Shown here in pieces: positions 24,547 to 35,960 of a stretch of 53,392 nucleotides of DNA. Source of the DNA: Zobellella denitrificans (GTDB taxonomy: Bacteria; Pseudomonadota; Gammaproteobacteria; Enterobacterales; Aeromonadaceae); the NCBI RefSeq assembly GCF_002237365.1, contig NZ_NMUO01000016.1, positions 1 to 53,392 on the forward strand, written 5' to 3'. Positions within the stretch are counted from its first letter, which is position 1, and the number at the start of each line of letters is the position of its first letter. The notes beneath the pieces are model-generated. The model was not told the DNA's origin. It saw only the letters and a program-made list of their open reading frames with translations, and searched no databases. A program made the translations under genes and the position numbers.

Positions 24547-25779
24547 GTGCAAACATATCTGGTGGGGGGCGCGGTCAGGGACGCCTTGCTGGGCCTGGAG
24601 GTCGGCGAGCGGGACTATATGGTGGTGGGGGCCACCCCGGAGCAGTTGCTCGCGCTCGGCTATACCCAGGTAGGCAAGGACTTTCCGGTGTTCCTCCACC
24701 CCGACACCAGGGAGGAATATGCCCTGGCCCGCACCGAGCGCAAATCCGGCCGTGGCTACACCGGCTTTATCTGTGACTTCGGCCCCGAGGTGACCCTGGA
24801 GGAGGATCTGCGCCGCCGGGATCTGACCATCAACGCCATCGCCCAGGACCAGGAGGGCCGCCTGCATGACCCCTACGGCGGTCGGGCGGATCTCGACAAC
24901 CGGGTGCTGCGCCATGTATCCGACGCTTTCGCCGAAGACCCGCTGCGGGTGCTGCGGGTGGCCCGCTTCGCCGCCCGCTTCCACCACCTGGGCTTTGCCC
25001 TGGCCGACGAGACGCTGGCCCTGATGCGGCGGATGGCCGCCGGCGGCGAGCTCAAGGCCCTGACCCCGGAACGGGTCTGGAAGGAAACGGAGAAGGCCCT
25101 GGCCACCGTCAATCCCCAGGTCTATTTCACGGTGCTGCGCCAGGCCGGCGCCCTGGCCGTGCTCTTCCCCGAACTGGACGCCCTATTCGGGATACCGGGC
25201 CCGGAGCAATGGCATCCGGAGATCGATACCGGCGTGCACACCCTGATGGTGCTCAAACGGGCGGCGGAGCTGGGCGGCGACCTGCCCTGCCGCTTCGCCG
25301 CCCTCTGCCACGACTTCGGCAAGGCGCTGACGCCCCAGGAGAAATGGCCCAGCCACCACCATCATGGTGAGCTGGGTGTGGCGCCGATAGAAGCCCTGTG
25401 CGCCCGCTTCAGGGTGCCGACCGAGCACCGGGAGCTGGCCATACTGATGAGCCGCTGGCACATCCTGTTCCATCGGCTGGCGGAGCCGTCCCCGGAGCAG
25501 GCCGGGCGTATCCTCGAGCTGTACCAGCATACCGACGCCTGGCGCAAGCCGGAGCGTTTCGCCCAGCTACTGATCTGCGCCCAGGCGGATCTGCAGGGCC
25601 GCGAGGGGTTCGAGCACCGGCCCTACCCCCAGCGGGAACGGCTGTGGCAATGGCTGGATGAGCTCCGGCAGATCACCGCCGGGCCCTTCGTCGCCCAGGG
25701 GTTGAAGGGGCCGGCCATCGGCGAGGCCATCGCCGCCGCCCGCCGACAAAAGCTGGAAGCCCTGCTGGCTCAGGCCTGA
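24547..25779 (+). CDS. cca: Multifunctional CCA-adding enzyme
   Basis: Cca (410 residues) builds or repairs the 3' CCA of tRNAs and, in this long gamma-type form, carries an HD phosphohydrolase domain. The N terminus has the class II nucleotidyltransferase motif [10 protein letters not shown] followed by E21-R22-D23, where E. coli has [14 protein letters not shown] and [16 protein letters not shown] are the other head and neck motifs. The HD domain (about 225-340) shows [11 protein letters not shown] and CHDFGK. The GTG start is supported by GAGGGGGG upstream. It is divergent from the DUF2946 gene, and its 3' end overlaps convergent uppP by 10 nt. Confidence 0.96.
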   Translation: MQTYLVGGAVRDALLGLEVGERDYMVVGATPEQLLALGYTQVGKDFPVFLHPDTREEYALARTERKSGRGYTGFICDFGPEVTLEEDLRRRDLTINAIAQDQEGRLHDPYGGRADLDNRVLRHVSDAFAEDPLRVLRVARFAARFHHLGFALADETLALMRRMAAGGELKALTPERVWKETEKALATVNPQVYFTVLRQAGALAVLFPELDALFGIPGPEQWHPEIDTGVHTLMVLKRAAELGGDLPCRFAALCHDFGKALTPQEKWPSHHHHGELGVAPIEALCARFRVPTEHRELAILMSRWHILFHRLAEPSPEQAGRILELYQHTDAWRKPERFAQLLICAQADLQGREGFEHRPYPQRERLWQWLDELRQITAGPFVAQGLKGPAIGEAIAAARRQKLEALLAQA

Positions 25780-26573
25780 GCCGTCATCAGCCACAGCAGC
25801 ACGGCGCCCAGCCCCAGCCGGTAGAGCACGAAGGGCAGCACGCCGATGCGGTTGAGCAGGGTCAGAAACAGGTGGATGCAGGCCAGGGCGCTGGCGAAGG
25901 ACACCAGCACGCCCACGCCCACCGCCGGCCAGGACATCACCGCCTGGCTGCCGATCAGATCGGTGGCCTGGTGGCTGCCGGCCAGGAAGATGATGGGGAT
26001 GGACATCAGGAAGGAAAAGCGGGCCGCCGCCTCCCGGGTGAGGCCCAGCATCAGGCCGGCGGTGAGGGTGATGCCGCTGCGGGAGGTCCCCGGGATCAAC
26101 GCCAGGGCCTGGGCACAGCCCAGCCAGAGGGCACCGCGCCAGCCCGCCTGGTATTCGGTTTTCTGCAGCCGGGCCATGCGATCGGCCCACCACAGCAGCA
26201 GCCCGAAGACGATGGTGGCCACCGCTATCACCCAGCCGGAGCGCAGGTGATCCCCGATCCAGTCGCCGAACAGCAGGCCCACCACGCAGGCGGGGACGGT
26301 GGCCAGTATGATGCCCCAGGCCAGGCACGACTCGGCGCTGTGGCCGCCGCCACGGAGGGAGTGCCACCAGGCCGCGGCCATGGTGCCGACCTCGCGCCGG
26401 AAATACCAGAGCACCGCCAGCAGGCTGCCCAGGTGCACGGCCACGTCGAAGGCCATGCCCTGATCCCGCCAGCCCAGCAGCACGGACGGCAGGATCAGAT
26501 GGGCGGAGCTGGAAATGGGAAGAAACTCGGTGAACCCCTGGATCAGGGCGAGCAGTACGGCCTGCACTTCCAT
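25770..26573 (-). CDS. uppP: Undecaprenyl-diphosphatase
   Basis: UppP/BacA (267 residues) dephosphorylates undecaprenyl pyrophosphate to recycle the lipid carrier for peptidoglycan synthesis. It has about eight transmembrane helices and both active-site signatures: [13 protein letters not shown] at 13-25 and PGTSRSG at 161-167. Length and motifs match the BacA family. It is followed by a 10-nt convergent overlap with cca and preceded by folB on the same strand, the order seen near cca in other gammaproteobacteria. Confidence 0.97.
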   Translation of the reverse strand: MEVQAVLLALIQGFTEFLPISSSAHLILPSVLLGWRDQGMAFDVAVHLGSLLAVLWYFRREVGTMAAAWWHSLRGGGHSAESCLAWGIILATVPACVVGLLFGDWIGDHLRSGWVIAVATIVFGLLLWWADRMARLQKTEYQAGWRGALWLGCAQALALIPGTSRSGITLTAGLMLGLTREAAARFSFLMSIPIIFLAGSHQATDLIGSQAVMSWPAVGVGVLVSFASALACIHLFLTLLNRIGVLPFVLYRLGLGAVLLWLMTAQA

Positions 26574-26638
26574 GATGCACTTCCTGTTGGTGGATGGGTA
26601 GGCAGGCTATCAGGCGTCGATGACGCTTTGATGACGGC

Positions 26639-27007
26639 TCAGCTTACCGCCTGGTCCCTGGCAAAACGCTCGATTTCCACGCCCACGCCGGCGGCGTTGG
26701 GCACGGCGCCCGGCTTGGTCAGCCGCACCCGCACCGACTGGACCGGGAACTCGGCCAGGATCAGTTGGGCGATACGCTCGGCCATGGTTTCGACCAGCTC
26801 CACATGGTTTTGTTCGGCATAGGCGCTGACTTTTTTCGACAGGCTGGCATAGTCCATCGCCTTGGAGATGTCGTCGCCCAGCGCCGCGGCCCTGGTATCG
26901 CAGCCCATTTCCAGATCGAAGCGGATCTTCTGCCGAATGCCCTTTTCCCACTCATAAACGCCTATGGTGGTCAGCACTTCGAGGCCCTGTACAAACACTT
27001 TATCCAT
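26639..27007 (-). CDS. folB: Dihydroneopterin aldolase
   Basis: This 122-residue cytoplasmic enzyme of folate synthesis converts dihydroneopterin to 6-hydroxymethyl-dihydropterin. It begins MDKVFVQGLEVLTTIGVYEWE, with the FolB substrate-binding signature, and contains DYASLSKKV and VETMAERIA with the conserved Glu/Lys pattern. It is divergent from plsY across a 108-nt gap and upstream of uppP on the same strand. Confidence 0.96.
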   Translation of the reverse strand: MDKVFVQGLEVLTTIGVYEWEKGIRQKIRFDLEMGCDTRAAALGDDISKAMDYASLSKKVSAYAEQNHVELVETMAERIAQLILAEFPVQSVRVRLTKPGAVPNAAGVGVEIERFARDQAVS

Positions 27008-27115
27008 CGTCTCTGTCTTCTGTTAAGCTGTGGCTATCTTCGGCGACCGGGCCGCGTTGGTCCGGTTTCAGGCGCGCAATGATAACGGATTGAACCCGGG
27101 GTATAAACCGCGATT

Positions 27116-27715
27116 ATGACGGCGCTCACCTTATTCATGATCATCCTGGCCTATCTGGGCGGTTCGGTGTCCAGCGCCGTGCTGATCTCCCGGCTCTACC
27201 GGTTGCCGGATCCCCGCGCCCACGGCTCGGGCAACCCCGGCGCCACCAATGTGCTGCGCACCGGCCACCGCAGCGCGGCGGTGTGGGTGCTGCTGATCGA
27301 TATCCTCAAGGGCACCCTGCCCGTCTACCTGGGCTGGTTCCTCGGCATCACTCCGCTGTACCTGGCGCTGATCGGCATGGCCGCCTGCCTGGGGCACATG
27401 TTCCCCCTGTTCTTCCACTTTCGCGGCGGCAAGGGCGTGGCCACCGCCCTGGGTACCCTGCTGCCGCTCGGCATGGACATGGCCGGGCTGCTACTGCTGA
27501 CCTGGCTGGTGAGCCTGGGGCTGTTCGGCTATTCCTCGCTGGCCTCCCTTATCACCGCCCTGGCGGCCCCGCTCTACGTGTATTTCATCAAGCCGGAATA
27601 CACCCTGGCGGTGGCCCTGTTGTCCTGCCTCATCATACTGCGCCACCACCGCAATATCAGCCGGCTCTACCACCATGAGGAAACGCCCATCCTCAACCGC
27701 TTCAAGCGCAGGTGA
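27116..27715 (+). CDS. plsY: Glycerol-3-phosphate acyltransferase (acyl-phosphate type)
   Basis: PlsY (199 residues) acylates glycerol-3-phosphate with acyl-phosphate, the first step of phospholipid synthesis in the PlsX/PlsY route. It has about five membrane helices and three family motifs: [14 protein letters not shown] near 38-51, [21 protein letters not shown] near 97-117, and RHHRNISRL near the C terminus. It is divergent from folB, as in E. coli. Confidence 0.97.
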   Translation: MTALTLFMIILAYLGGSVSSAVLISRLYRLPDPRAHGSGNPGATNVLRTGHRSAAVWVLLIDILKGTLPVYLGWFLGITPLYLALIGMAACLGHMFPLFFHFRGGKGVATALGTLLPLGMDMAGLLLLTWLVSLGLFGYSSLASLITALAAPLYVYFIKPEYTLAVALLSCLIILRHHRNISRLYHHEETPILNRFKRR

Positions 27716-27722
27716 AGTTCGA

Positions 27723-27783
27723 GAGGGGTGAGGGGAGAGGGGTAAACCCCGGCATTATCCTCACTCCAGTCTCCTCACCCCTC
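27723..27783. other. Inverted repeat between convergent plsY and tsaD
   Basis: A purine-rich arm (GAGGGGTGAGGGGAG, 27723-27737) faces a near-complementary pyrimidine arm (CTCCTCACCCCTC, 27771-27783), with a small GGGGTAAACCCC hairpin between them. The right arm overlaps the tsaD stop codon. It probably serves as a bidirectional transcription stop without T-tracts, or is a dispersed intergenic repeat. Confidence 0.55.
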
Positions 27784-28800
27784 ACCGTCGACCGGTGCCA
27801 GCTCATCCAGCGGCCAGCGCGGCCGCGCCCGGACCGACAGCGGCTCGAATTCCCCCGCCTTCAGCCGCTGCAGCCCGGCGAAGGCGATCATGGCGCCGTT
27901 GTCGGTGCAGTATTCGTTGCGCGGGTAGAACACATCTCCCCCGAGATCCGCCATCAATTCCGCCAGCTGGCTGCGCAGCGACAGGTTGGCGCTGACCCCG
28001 CCGGCCACCACCAGGCGGTTGAGCCCGGTCTGCTGCAGCGCCCGCTTGCATTTGATGGCCAGGGTATCCACCACCGCCTGCTGGAAGGCGTGGGCGATGT
28101 CGGCCCGGGTCTGCTCGTCGTTGCCCTCGGCGGCGATGGTGTTGGCGGCAAAGGTCTTGAGCCCGGAAAAGCTGAAGTCCAGGCCGGGCCTGTCGGTCAT
28201 CGGCCGGGGAAAATGGAAGCGGCCGGCCACCCCCTGCCCGGCCAGCCGGGCCAGGCGCGGGCCGCCGGGATACTCCAGCCCCATCAGCTTGGCGGTCTTG
28301 TCGAAGGCCTCGCCGGCGGCGTCGTCGATGGACTCGCCGAGGATCTCATAGCGGCCGATGCCGTCCACCCGCACCAGCAGGGTGTGGCCGCCGGACACCA
28401 GCAGCGCCACGAAGGGAAAGGCCGGTATCCGTTCCTCCAGCATGGGGGCCAGCAGGTGGCCTTCCATATGGTGCACCGCCACCGCCGGCTTGCCCCAGGC
28501 GAAGGCCAGGCTGCGGCCGATGGTGGCGCCCACCAGCAGGGCGCCCATCAGGCCCGGGCCGGCGGTGTAGGCCACGCCGTCGATCTCGTCCTTGCCGCAG
28601 CCGGCCTCGCGCAGCGCCGCCTCGATCAACGGGATGGTCTTGCGGATATGATCCCGGCTGGCCAGCTCCGGCACCACGCCGCCGTAATCGGCGTGCAGCT
28701 TGACCTGACTGTAGAGCTGATGGGCCAGGATGCCGAGTTGGTCGTCATAGATGGCGATGCCGGTTTCATCGCAGGAAGTCTCGATACCTAGTACGCGCAT
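27775..28800 (-). CDS. tsaD: tRNA N6-adenosine threonylcarbamoyltransferase
   Basis: TsaD (341 residues) transfers threonylcarbamoyl to A37 of ANN-decoding tRNAs, working with TsaB and TsaE. It has the ASKHA-fold start [14 protein letters not shown], metal-binding H111 and H115 in HHMEGH, and the [10 protein letters not shown] and VAGGVSANL phosphate-binding segments. Length equals E. coli TsaD. It is divergent from rpsU, the classic arrangement. Confidence 0.98.
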   Translation of the reverse strand: MRVLGIETSCDETGIAIYDDQLGILAHQLYSQVKLHADYGGVVPELASRDHIRKTIPLIEAALREAGCGKDEIDGVAYTAGPGLMGALLVGATIGRSLAFAWGKPAVAVHHMEGHLLAPMLEERIPAFPFVALLVSGGHTLLVRVDGIGRYEILGESIDDAAGEAFDKTAKLMGLEYPGGPRLARLAGQGVAGRFHFPRPMTDRPGLDFSFSGLKTFAANTIAAEGNDEQTRADIAHAFQQAVVDTLAIKCKRALQQTGLNRLVVAGGVSANLSLRSQLAELMADLGGDVFYPRNEYCTDNGAMIAFAGLQRLKAGEFEPLSVRARPRWPLDELAPVDGEG

Positions 28801-28866
28801 GGAATGAATAACACTGTCGAAAAGATGGCGGCTATGTTACCCTGCCCGCGATTTTTTAACCAGTGA

Positions 28867-29187
<321 letters not shown>

Positions 29188-29202
29188 GTCGTTATTGATC
29201 TC

Positions 29203-29646
29203 ATGTCTTTGAAAGACCAGCTGTCGGAACAGCAGAAGAATGCCATGCGCGCCAAAGACAAGGCTCGCCTGGGTACCCTGCGCATGCTGATGGCCGAGAT
29301 CAAGCAAAAAGAGATAGACAGCCGCGAAACCCTGGACGACGACGGCATCATAGCGGTGATCACCAAGATGGTGAAACAGCGCAAAGACGCCGCCGGCCAG
29401 TTCGAGCAGGCTGGTCGCCAGGATCTGGCCGACAACGAGCGCCAGGAAATAGTGGTGCTGCAGGAGTTCCTGCCGCAACCCCTGACCGAAGCCGAACTGG
29501 ACGCCTTGCTGACGCAAGCCATCGCCGATACCGGCGCTGCCGGCATGCAGGACATGGGCAAGGTGATGGCGGTGCTCAAGCCGCAGATCCAGGGGCGTGC
29601 AGATATGGGCAAGGTCAGCGCCATCATCAAAGCCAGACTGGCTTAA
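29203..29646 (+). CDS. yqeY: GatB/YqeY domain-containing protein
   Basis: This 147-residue helical cytoplasmic protein of the YqeY family has segments such as LGTLRMLMAEIKQKEID and QDMGKVMAVLKPQIQGRADMGKVS. The family shares the tRNA-interacting tail domain of GatB but has no amidase activity of its own. It sits 15 nt after rpsU and before the dnaG-proximal terminator, an insertion common outside enterobacteria. Confidence 0.95.
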   Translation: MSLKDQLSEQQKNAMRAKDKARLGTLRMLMAEIKQKEIDSRETLDDDGIIAVITKMVKQRKDAAGQFEQAGRQDLADNERQEIVVLQEFLPQPLTEAELDALLTQAIADTGAAGMQDMGKVMAVLKPQIQGRADMGKVSAIIKARLA

Positions 29647-29669
29647 TCCGGTTGCTTACCTGCCAACGG

Positions 29670-29706
29670 GCCGTGCCTCATCCGATGCACGGCTTTGTTT
29701 TTTCCC
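29670..29706 (+). terminator. Intrinsic terminator between yqeY and dnaG
   Basis: GCCGTGC (29670-29676) pairs with GCACGGC (29687-29693) over a 10-nt loop and is followed by TTTGTTTTTT. It lies just 15 nt before the dnaG ATG. In E. coli an intrinsic terminator between rpsU and dnaG keeps primase levels low, and this one probably does the same by partial readthrough. Confidence 0.85.
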
Positions 29707-29720
29707 ATACCCGGTGAACC

Positions 29721-31493
29721 ATGGCAGGCAGAATTCCCCAATCCTTCATCGACGACCTGTTGGCCCGCACCGACATTGTCGACCTGATCGATCAGCGGGT
29801 AAAACTCAAGAAAGCCGGCAAGAACTACCAGGCCTGCTGCCCCTTTCACAACGAAAAAAGCCCCTCCTTCACCGTCAGCCCCGACAAACAGTTCTACCAC
29901 TGCTTCGGCTGCGGCGCCCATGGCACCGCCCTGGGCTTTTTGATGGAGTACGACGGCCTCGAGTTTCTCGACGCCATCGACGAACTGGCGTCCATGCACG
30001 GGGTGACGGTACCCCGGGAGCAGAGCGGCTCCCCCGAACGGCAGGCGGCCGCCAAGGTGGTGCGCCAGGATCTCTACGGCCAGCTGAACGAGATCAGCCG
30101 TTTCTACCAGGCCCAGCTCAAGCAATCCCAGGCCGCCATCGCCTACCTGAAAGGGCGCGGCCTGAGCGGCGAGGTGGTCAAGCAGTTCGCCATCGGCTAT
30201 GTGCCGGATCAGTGGGACAGCGTCAAACGCCAGTTCGCCCGCGGCCGGGAGGCGGAGCAGCAGCTGATCGAAGGCGGCATGCTGCTGCAGAACGACAAGG
30301 GCCGGGTCTACGACCGCTTTCGCGATCGCATCATGTTCCCGATCCGCGATCGCCGGGGCCGCACCATCGGCTTCGGCGGTCGGGTGCTGGGTGAAGGCAC
30401 CCCCAAGTACCTGAACTCGCCGGAAACCCCGGTGTTCCACAAGGGACGGGAGCTGTACGGCCTGTTCGAGGTCCGCCAGGCCCATCGCAACCCGGATCGC
30501 ATCCTGGTGGTGGAAGGCTACATGGACGTGGTGGCCCTGGCCCAGTTCGGCATCGACTACGCGGTGGCGAGCCTGGGCACCTCCACCACCACCGATCAGT
30601 TGCAACTGCTGTTTCGCACCACCCGCGAGGTGATCTGCTGCTACGACGGGGACAGGGCCGGGCGCGAGGCTGCCTGGCGGGCGCTGGAAAACGCCCTGCC
30701 GCTGATGCAGGACGGCCGCAGCCTGAAGTTCGTGTTCCTGCCCGATGGCGAAGACCCGGACACCCTGGTGCGCAAGCTTGGTGCCGCCACCTTCGAACGG
30801 ATGCTGGACCAGGCCCAGGACTTCGGCGACTTCCTGTTCGAGCGCCTGGGCCAGGACACCATGGCCGGGGATGCCGGCCAGCACGAACTGGCCCACAAGG
30901 CCGCCGAGGCCATCATGCGGGTGCCGGAAGGCTTTACCCGCGAGGGCCTGATCACCCGCCTCTCCCGCCAGCTCAACTGGGGCGAGAACGAACGGCGGGT
31001 GCGCGAGCTGTTCACCCGGCTGAACCGGACCGACGCCCCGCCCGAGCCGGCGCCGAAACGGGAGTCGAAAAAGATAAAGCTGACCCCCCTTCGCCGGGCC
31101 ATCGCCCTTGTGCTACAATATCCGGCTGCCGCGGCCAGGCTGCCGGCCATGCCCGAACTGCGGGAACTGCCGCTGCCGGGCATGGAACTGTTGCTGGCGC
31201 TGCTGGCTCAGGTGCAACACCATCCCGACATGACCACGGCCCAACTGCTGGAACACTGGCGCGGACATTCCTCCGAGCCCGCCCTGGCGCGGCTGGCCAT
31301 GGCGGAAGAGCTGTTCGCCGGCGAGCATATCGAGCAGGAGCTGCAGGACATCTTCGTGGTGCTGATCAACGAGTTTCTGGCCGGGCGTATCGAAACCCTG
31401 CAGCGCAAGAGTCGCAGCCCCCAGGGGCTGACCCCGGCGGAAAAGCAGGAACTGCTGCTGCTGCTGACCGAAAGCAAGGGCAACCACGGCTGA
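29721..31493 (+). CDS. dnaG: DNA primase
   Basis: DnaG (590 residues) makes RNA primers at the replication fork. Its N-terminal CHC2 zinc-binding domain shows CCPFHNEKSPSF and FYHCFGCGAHG (about 39-67). The TOPRIM core has VVEGYMDVVAL and the acidic CYDGDRAGREAAW. The C-terminal helical domain (about 450-590) is the DnaB helicase-binding part. It is placed between rpsU-yqeY and rpoD as in the macromolecular synthesis operon. Confidence 0.98.
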   Translation: MAGRIPQSFIDDLLARTDIVDLIDQRVKLKKAGKNYQACCPFHNEKSPSFTVSPDKQFYHCFGCGAHGTALGFLMEYDGLEFLDAIDELASMHGVTVPREQSGSPERQAAAKVVRQDLYGQLNEISRFYQAQLKQSQAAIAYLKGRGLSGEVVKQFAIGYVPDQWDSVKRQFARGREAEQQLIEGGMLLQNDKGRVYDRFRDRIMFPIRDRRGRTIGFGGRVLGEGTPKYLNSPETPVFHKGRELYGLFEVRQAHRNPDRILVVEGYMDVVALAQFGIDYAVASLGTSTTTDQLQLLFRTTREVICCYDGDRAGREAAWRALENALPLMQDGRSLKFVFLPDGEDPDTLVRKLGAATFERMLDQAQDFGDFLFERLGQDTMAGDAGQHELAHKAAEAIMRVPEGFTREGLITRLSRQLNWGENERRVRELFTRLNRTDAPPEPAPKRESKKIKLTPLRRAIALVLQYPAAAARLPAMPELRELPLPGMELLLALLAQVQHHPDMTTAQLLEHWRGHSSEPALARLAMAEELFAGEHIEQELQDIFVVLINEFLAGRIETLQRKSRSPQGLTPAEKQELLLLLTESKGNHG

Positions 31494-31652
31494 GGCCGGC
31501 ATTGAAAAACGGGCGCACCGCCCCAAGATCGACAGACAGACCCGGAACACGGGCAAAGATGATGAAACCATTGCGCGTTGCAGCACTCTCACCGTTAAGA
31601 AGGCGAGGCGTGTTGGCAAGCACAGACCAGCATAGCGACCCTGGTCAAATTT

Positions 31653-31661
31653 TGTTATAAT
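31653..31661 (+). promoter_or_regulatory. Candidate extended -10 promoter of rpoD
   Basis: TGT-TATAAT is a perfect extended -10 element about 70 nt before the rpoD ATG, in the 239-nt dnaG-rpoD gap. No good -35 hexamer is seen 17 nt upstream, which is usual for extended -10 promoters. It would let rpoD be expressed independently of dnaG. Confidence 0.6.
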
Positions 31662-31732
31662 CGGCTACTTGCGCGTCGTAAAAGAGTGCCTGATGCCTAC
31701 ACCCTCTTGCAACATCTAACCGGACGAGTTCT

Positions 31733-33574
<1,842 letters not shown>

Positions 33575-33586
33575 GCCACAGCCACG

Positions 33587-33612
33587 AAAAGGGCGCTTCG
33601 GCGCCCTTTTCC
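33587..33612 (+). terminator. Rho-independent terminator after rpoD
   Basis: AAAAGGGCGC-TTCG-GCGCCCTTTT forms a strong tetraloop hairpin 13 nt after the rpoD stop, ending the macromolecular synthesis operon. Confidence 0.93.
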
Positions 33613-33714
33613 ATGGCCGCCGACCGGCACGCCAACCGCTTAAAAATCAAGCTGATATAAACCCGCCGCGACTGGACAGCCTAAGCCGCTTTCCCTATAA
33701 TCAGCACCACTTTT

Positions 33715-33791
33715 GGCCCCTTAGCTCAGTTGGTTAGAGCGCTCGACTCATAATCGATCGGTCGCTGGTTCAAGTCCAGCAGGGGCCACCA
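33715..33791 (+). tRNA. ileX: tRNA-Ile2 (anticodon CAT, lysidine-modified to read AUA)
   Basis: This 77-nt tRNA has a 7-bp acceptor stem GGCCCCT/AGGGGCC, discriminator A and encoded CCA. The D-arm is TAGCTCAGTTGGTTAGAGC, the anticodon loop CTCATAA and the T-arm GCTGGTTCAAGTCCAGC. The anticodon CAT could mean Met, but the acceptor stem, T-arm and variable region are those of E. coli ileX (tRNA-Ile2) rather than metT, and ileX also follows rpoD in E. coli. TilS must convert C34 to lysidine for isoleucine identity. The outermost anticodon-stem pair (27-43) is a C-T mismatch. Confidence 0.93.
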
Positions 33792-33797
33792 AACACC

Positions 33798-33834
33798 AAG
33801 GGTTAGCAGCTTGACGGCCGCTAACCCTTTTTCT
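33798..33834 (+). terminator. Rho-independent terminator after tRNA-Ile2
   Basis: AAGGGTTAGC pairs with GCTAACCCTT over a 12-nt loop and runs into TTTCTTT, 6 nt after the tRNA CCA end. Confidence 0.9.
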
Positions 33835-33946
33835 TTGGATACCTAGGGGAGATGTCCGGCCGGGAAGCCCGGGGGAATATTCCCCGGGCATCAGCCCGGA
33901 CAGTTCCACCGGTTCTGCTTGCCGGCCATGCCGCCGCCCTGCCTGT

Positions 33947-34879
33947 TCAGTCCCGCAGTTGCAGCAAGCCGTAGGCCAGGCGGGTGGCCGGCACCTCCAG
34001 CCCCAGTTGTTCCGCCCGGCGCAGCACGGCGCCGCTGATGGCGTCCAGCTCCAGCTCCCGCCCCTTCTCCTTGTCCACCAGCATGGAGGTCTTGATGGCG
34101 TCGAAGTTGCGGATCAGGGCATACATCTCGTCCACGTCGGTCTTGCCCAGGCTGACGCCGTCGGCCACCGCCACAGCGGCGGTTTCCGCCATCATCTGGT
34201 AGACGCTGCGGCCCAGTTGCGGATGGTGGCTGAGACGGCGGGTGTCCAGCCCGGAGAGGGCCGAGAGCGGGTTGACGCCGTTGTTGATAATCAGCTTGCG
34301 CCACAGCTCACGGCGGATATCCACCGCCACCTGGGTCGGAATGCCGGCCAGCTCGAAACACTGCCTCAATTGCTCCAGCCAGCCGGCCTGGGCCGGCCGT
34401 TGACGGGGCCAGGCGCCCATGATCACCTGGGCCGGGCCGTCCGCCTGCACCAGGCCCGGCGCCACTATATGGCCGCCGATGCGCACCGCCAGTCCGCCCA
34501 GGGTCCGCGCCTCCCCCACCACCTCGCTGATAAGAGGTTCGTTGTCCACCCCGTTCTGCAGCGACAGCACCGGCACCGCGCTGGTGGCCAACCAGTCCGC
34601 CAGCTCCGCCATCAGGGGGCCGGTGGCCTGGGACTTCATCGCCAGCACGACCAGGTCGAAGTCGCCGCTGGCGCAGGTCTCGCGCAGGGTGGTCAGATCC
34701 AGCGCCCGCACCGGCTGCGCGAAACGGAATTCCTGGTGCTCCACCCTAAGCCCCTGCCGTTGCATGGCGGCCAGGTGTTCCCCCCGGGCCACCAGTACCA
34801 CCTTATGCCCCGCCTGCTGCAGCCGGGCGCCGTAATAGCCGCCGATACCGCCGGCACCGATAATCAGAAACCGCTTCAC
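33947..34879 (-). CDS. panE: 2-dehydropantoate 2-reductase family protein
   Basis: This 310-residue NADPH-dependent reductase is of the ketopantoate reductase family. Its N-terminal Rossmann motif is GAGGIGGYYGARL, with LVVLAMKSQAT and LSLQNGVDNE before the hinge; the catalytic Lys lies in RRELWRKLIINNGVNPL (about 183-199). Genomes often hold several PanE-like paralogues, so its role in pantothenate synthesis is likely but not certain. It lies 94 nt downstream of a LysR regulator on the same strand and may share its transcript. Confidence 0.87.
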   Translation of the reverse strand: MKRFLIIGAGGIGGYYGARLQQAGHKVVLVARGEHLAAMQRQGLRVEHQEFRFAQPVRALDLTTLRETCASGDFDLVVLAMKSQATGPLMAELADWLATSAVPVLSLQNGVDNEPLISEVVGEARTLGGLAVRIGGHIVAPGLVQADGPAQVIMGAWPRQRPAQAGWLEQLRQCFELAGIPTQVAVDIRRELWRKLIINNGVNPLSALSGLDTRRLSHHPQLGRSVYQMMAETAAVAVADGVSLGKTDVDEMYALIRNFDAIKTSMLVDKEKGRELELDAISGAVLRRAEQLGLEVPATRLAYGLLQLRD

Positions 34880-34973
34880 TCCCTTTCTCCTTGCTCCAGG
34901 TTCACTTTATGGCCGGTGAACAGATTTCTCGCCTCGCCCTGTTTCACCTTATTTTCTTATCCATTACAGCCAG

Positions 34974-35840
34974 TTATGGCTCGCCCCGATATCGCTGGAA
35001 CTGCGGGCTCTCCTCGATGGTCTTGGCCAGGCGGGCCGTGGCCTCGTTTGCCCGTTCGGCCACGAACAGGGTGGTGTCCGCCCTGGGCAGCGGAGGCAGC
35101 CCTTCTTCCACCACCACCAGGCCCGGCTCCAGGGTCTGGCGCGGGATCACCCCGACGCCGATCCCGGCCCGCACCGCCGCCAATACGCCCGCCCGGCTCT
35201 GGCTGGTAAAGGCGATACGGTAGGCGGTGTCGGTGTGCTCCAGCGCCTGGCAGGCCGACTCCCGGTGATAGCAGCCTTCGACGAACACCGCCAGTGGCAA
35301 GGGTTCCCGCCGGTGGGTCGCATGGGCCTCAGAGCATACCCAGACCAGTTCGTCCCGGCATAGCCGCAGTCCCCCGTCGGACAGGGCCGGCATCTCCACC
35401 AGGGCGATGTCCAGCTTGCCCTCCTGGACCAGGGCCGCCAGGTAATGGGGCCGGTGATCGCAGAGCACTTCCAGCCGGGCCTCCGGATAATTGAGCACAA
35501 AGGCTTCCAGCAGGGGAGTCAGGCTGCGGGTGGCGTATTGGTCATGGGTACCGAAGCGGACCTTGCCCACCACCTCCGCATTCTGGAAAGCCCCCAGGAT
35601 CCGGTCGTGCAGGTTCAGCAGCTGATGGGCGTGCGTCCTGAGCTGCTCCCCCGCCGGGGTCAGCCTGACCCCATACTGCCCCCGCTCCAGCAACTCGGCC
35701 GCCACCAGTCCCTCCAGCCGGCTCAACTGCATGCTGATGGTGGACGGCGCCCGGTGCAGCCGCCCTGCCGCCGCGGTCAGGTTGAGGGTTTCCGCCACCA
35801 CCGCAAAGGTGCGCAGCAGGGTAATGGGTAAATCGCGCAT
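34974..35840 (-). CDS. LysR-type transcriptional regulator
   Basis: This 288-residue regulator has an N-terminal winged helix (LLRTFAVVAETLNLTAAAGRLHRAPSTISMQLSRLE, quoted by its ends: Leu8 to about Glu43) and a C-terminal substrate-binding domain (about 90-285) with VRFGTHDQYATRSLTPLL. It is divergent from an MFS transporter gene across 120 nt that hold an inverted repeat, the classic LysR-target arrangement, so it likely controls that transporter and perhaps panE. The effector is unknown. Confidence 0.92.
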   Translation of the reverse strand: MRDLPITLLRTFAVVAETLNLTAAAGRLHRAPSTISMQLSRLEGLVAAELLERGQYGVRLTPAGEQLRTHAHQLLNLHDRILGAFQNAEVVGKVRFGTHDQYATRSLTPLLEAFVLNYPEARLEVLCDHRPHYLAALVQEGKLDIALVEMPALSDGGLRLCRDELVWVCSEAHATHRREPLPLAVFVEGCYHRESACQALEHTDTAYRIAFTSQSRAGVLAAVRAGIGVGVIPRQTLEPGLVVVEEGLPPLPRADTTLFVAERANEATARLAKTIEESPQFQRYRGEP

Positions 35841-35857
35841 TGGCAGACTTCATCCTT

Positions 35858-35876
35858 ATTGAAGACAGACCTCAAT
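35858..35876. promoter_or_regulatory. Inverted repeat in the LysR/MFS divergent promoter
   Basis: ATTGA-N9-TCAAT lies 18 nt upstream of the LysR start and about 85 nt upstream of the MFS start, in an AT-rich stretch. Size, symmetry and place fit a LysR-type regulator binding site, though the strict T-N11-A core is not exact. Confidence 0.5.
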
Positions 35877-35960
35877 ATTTATCGATTTACCGAATACTGG
35901 CAAGAAGAGAAGATGGCTCGCGGCCAATGAGCGCCGTTACCGGATCAGGGAGATCACCAG

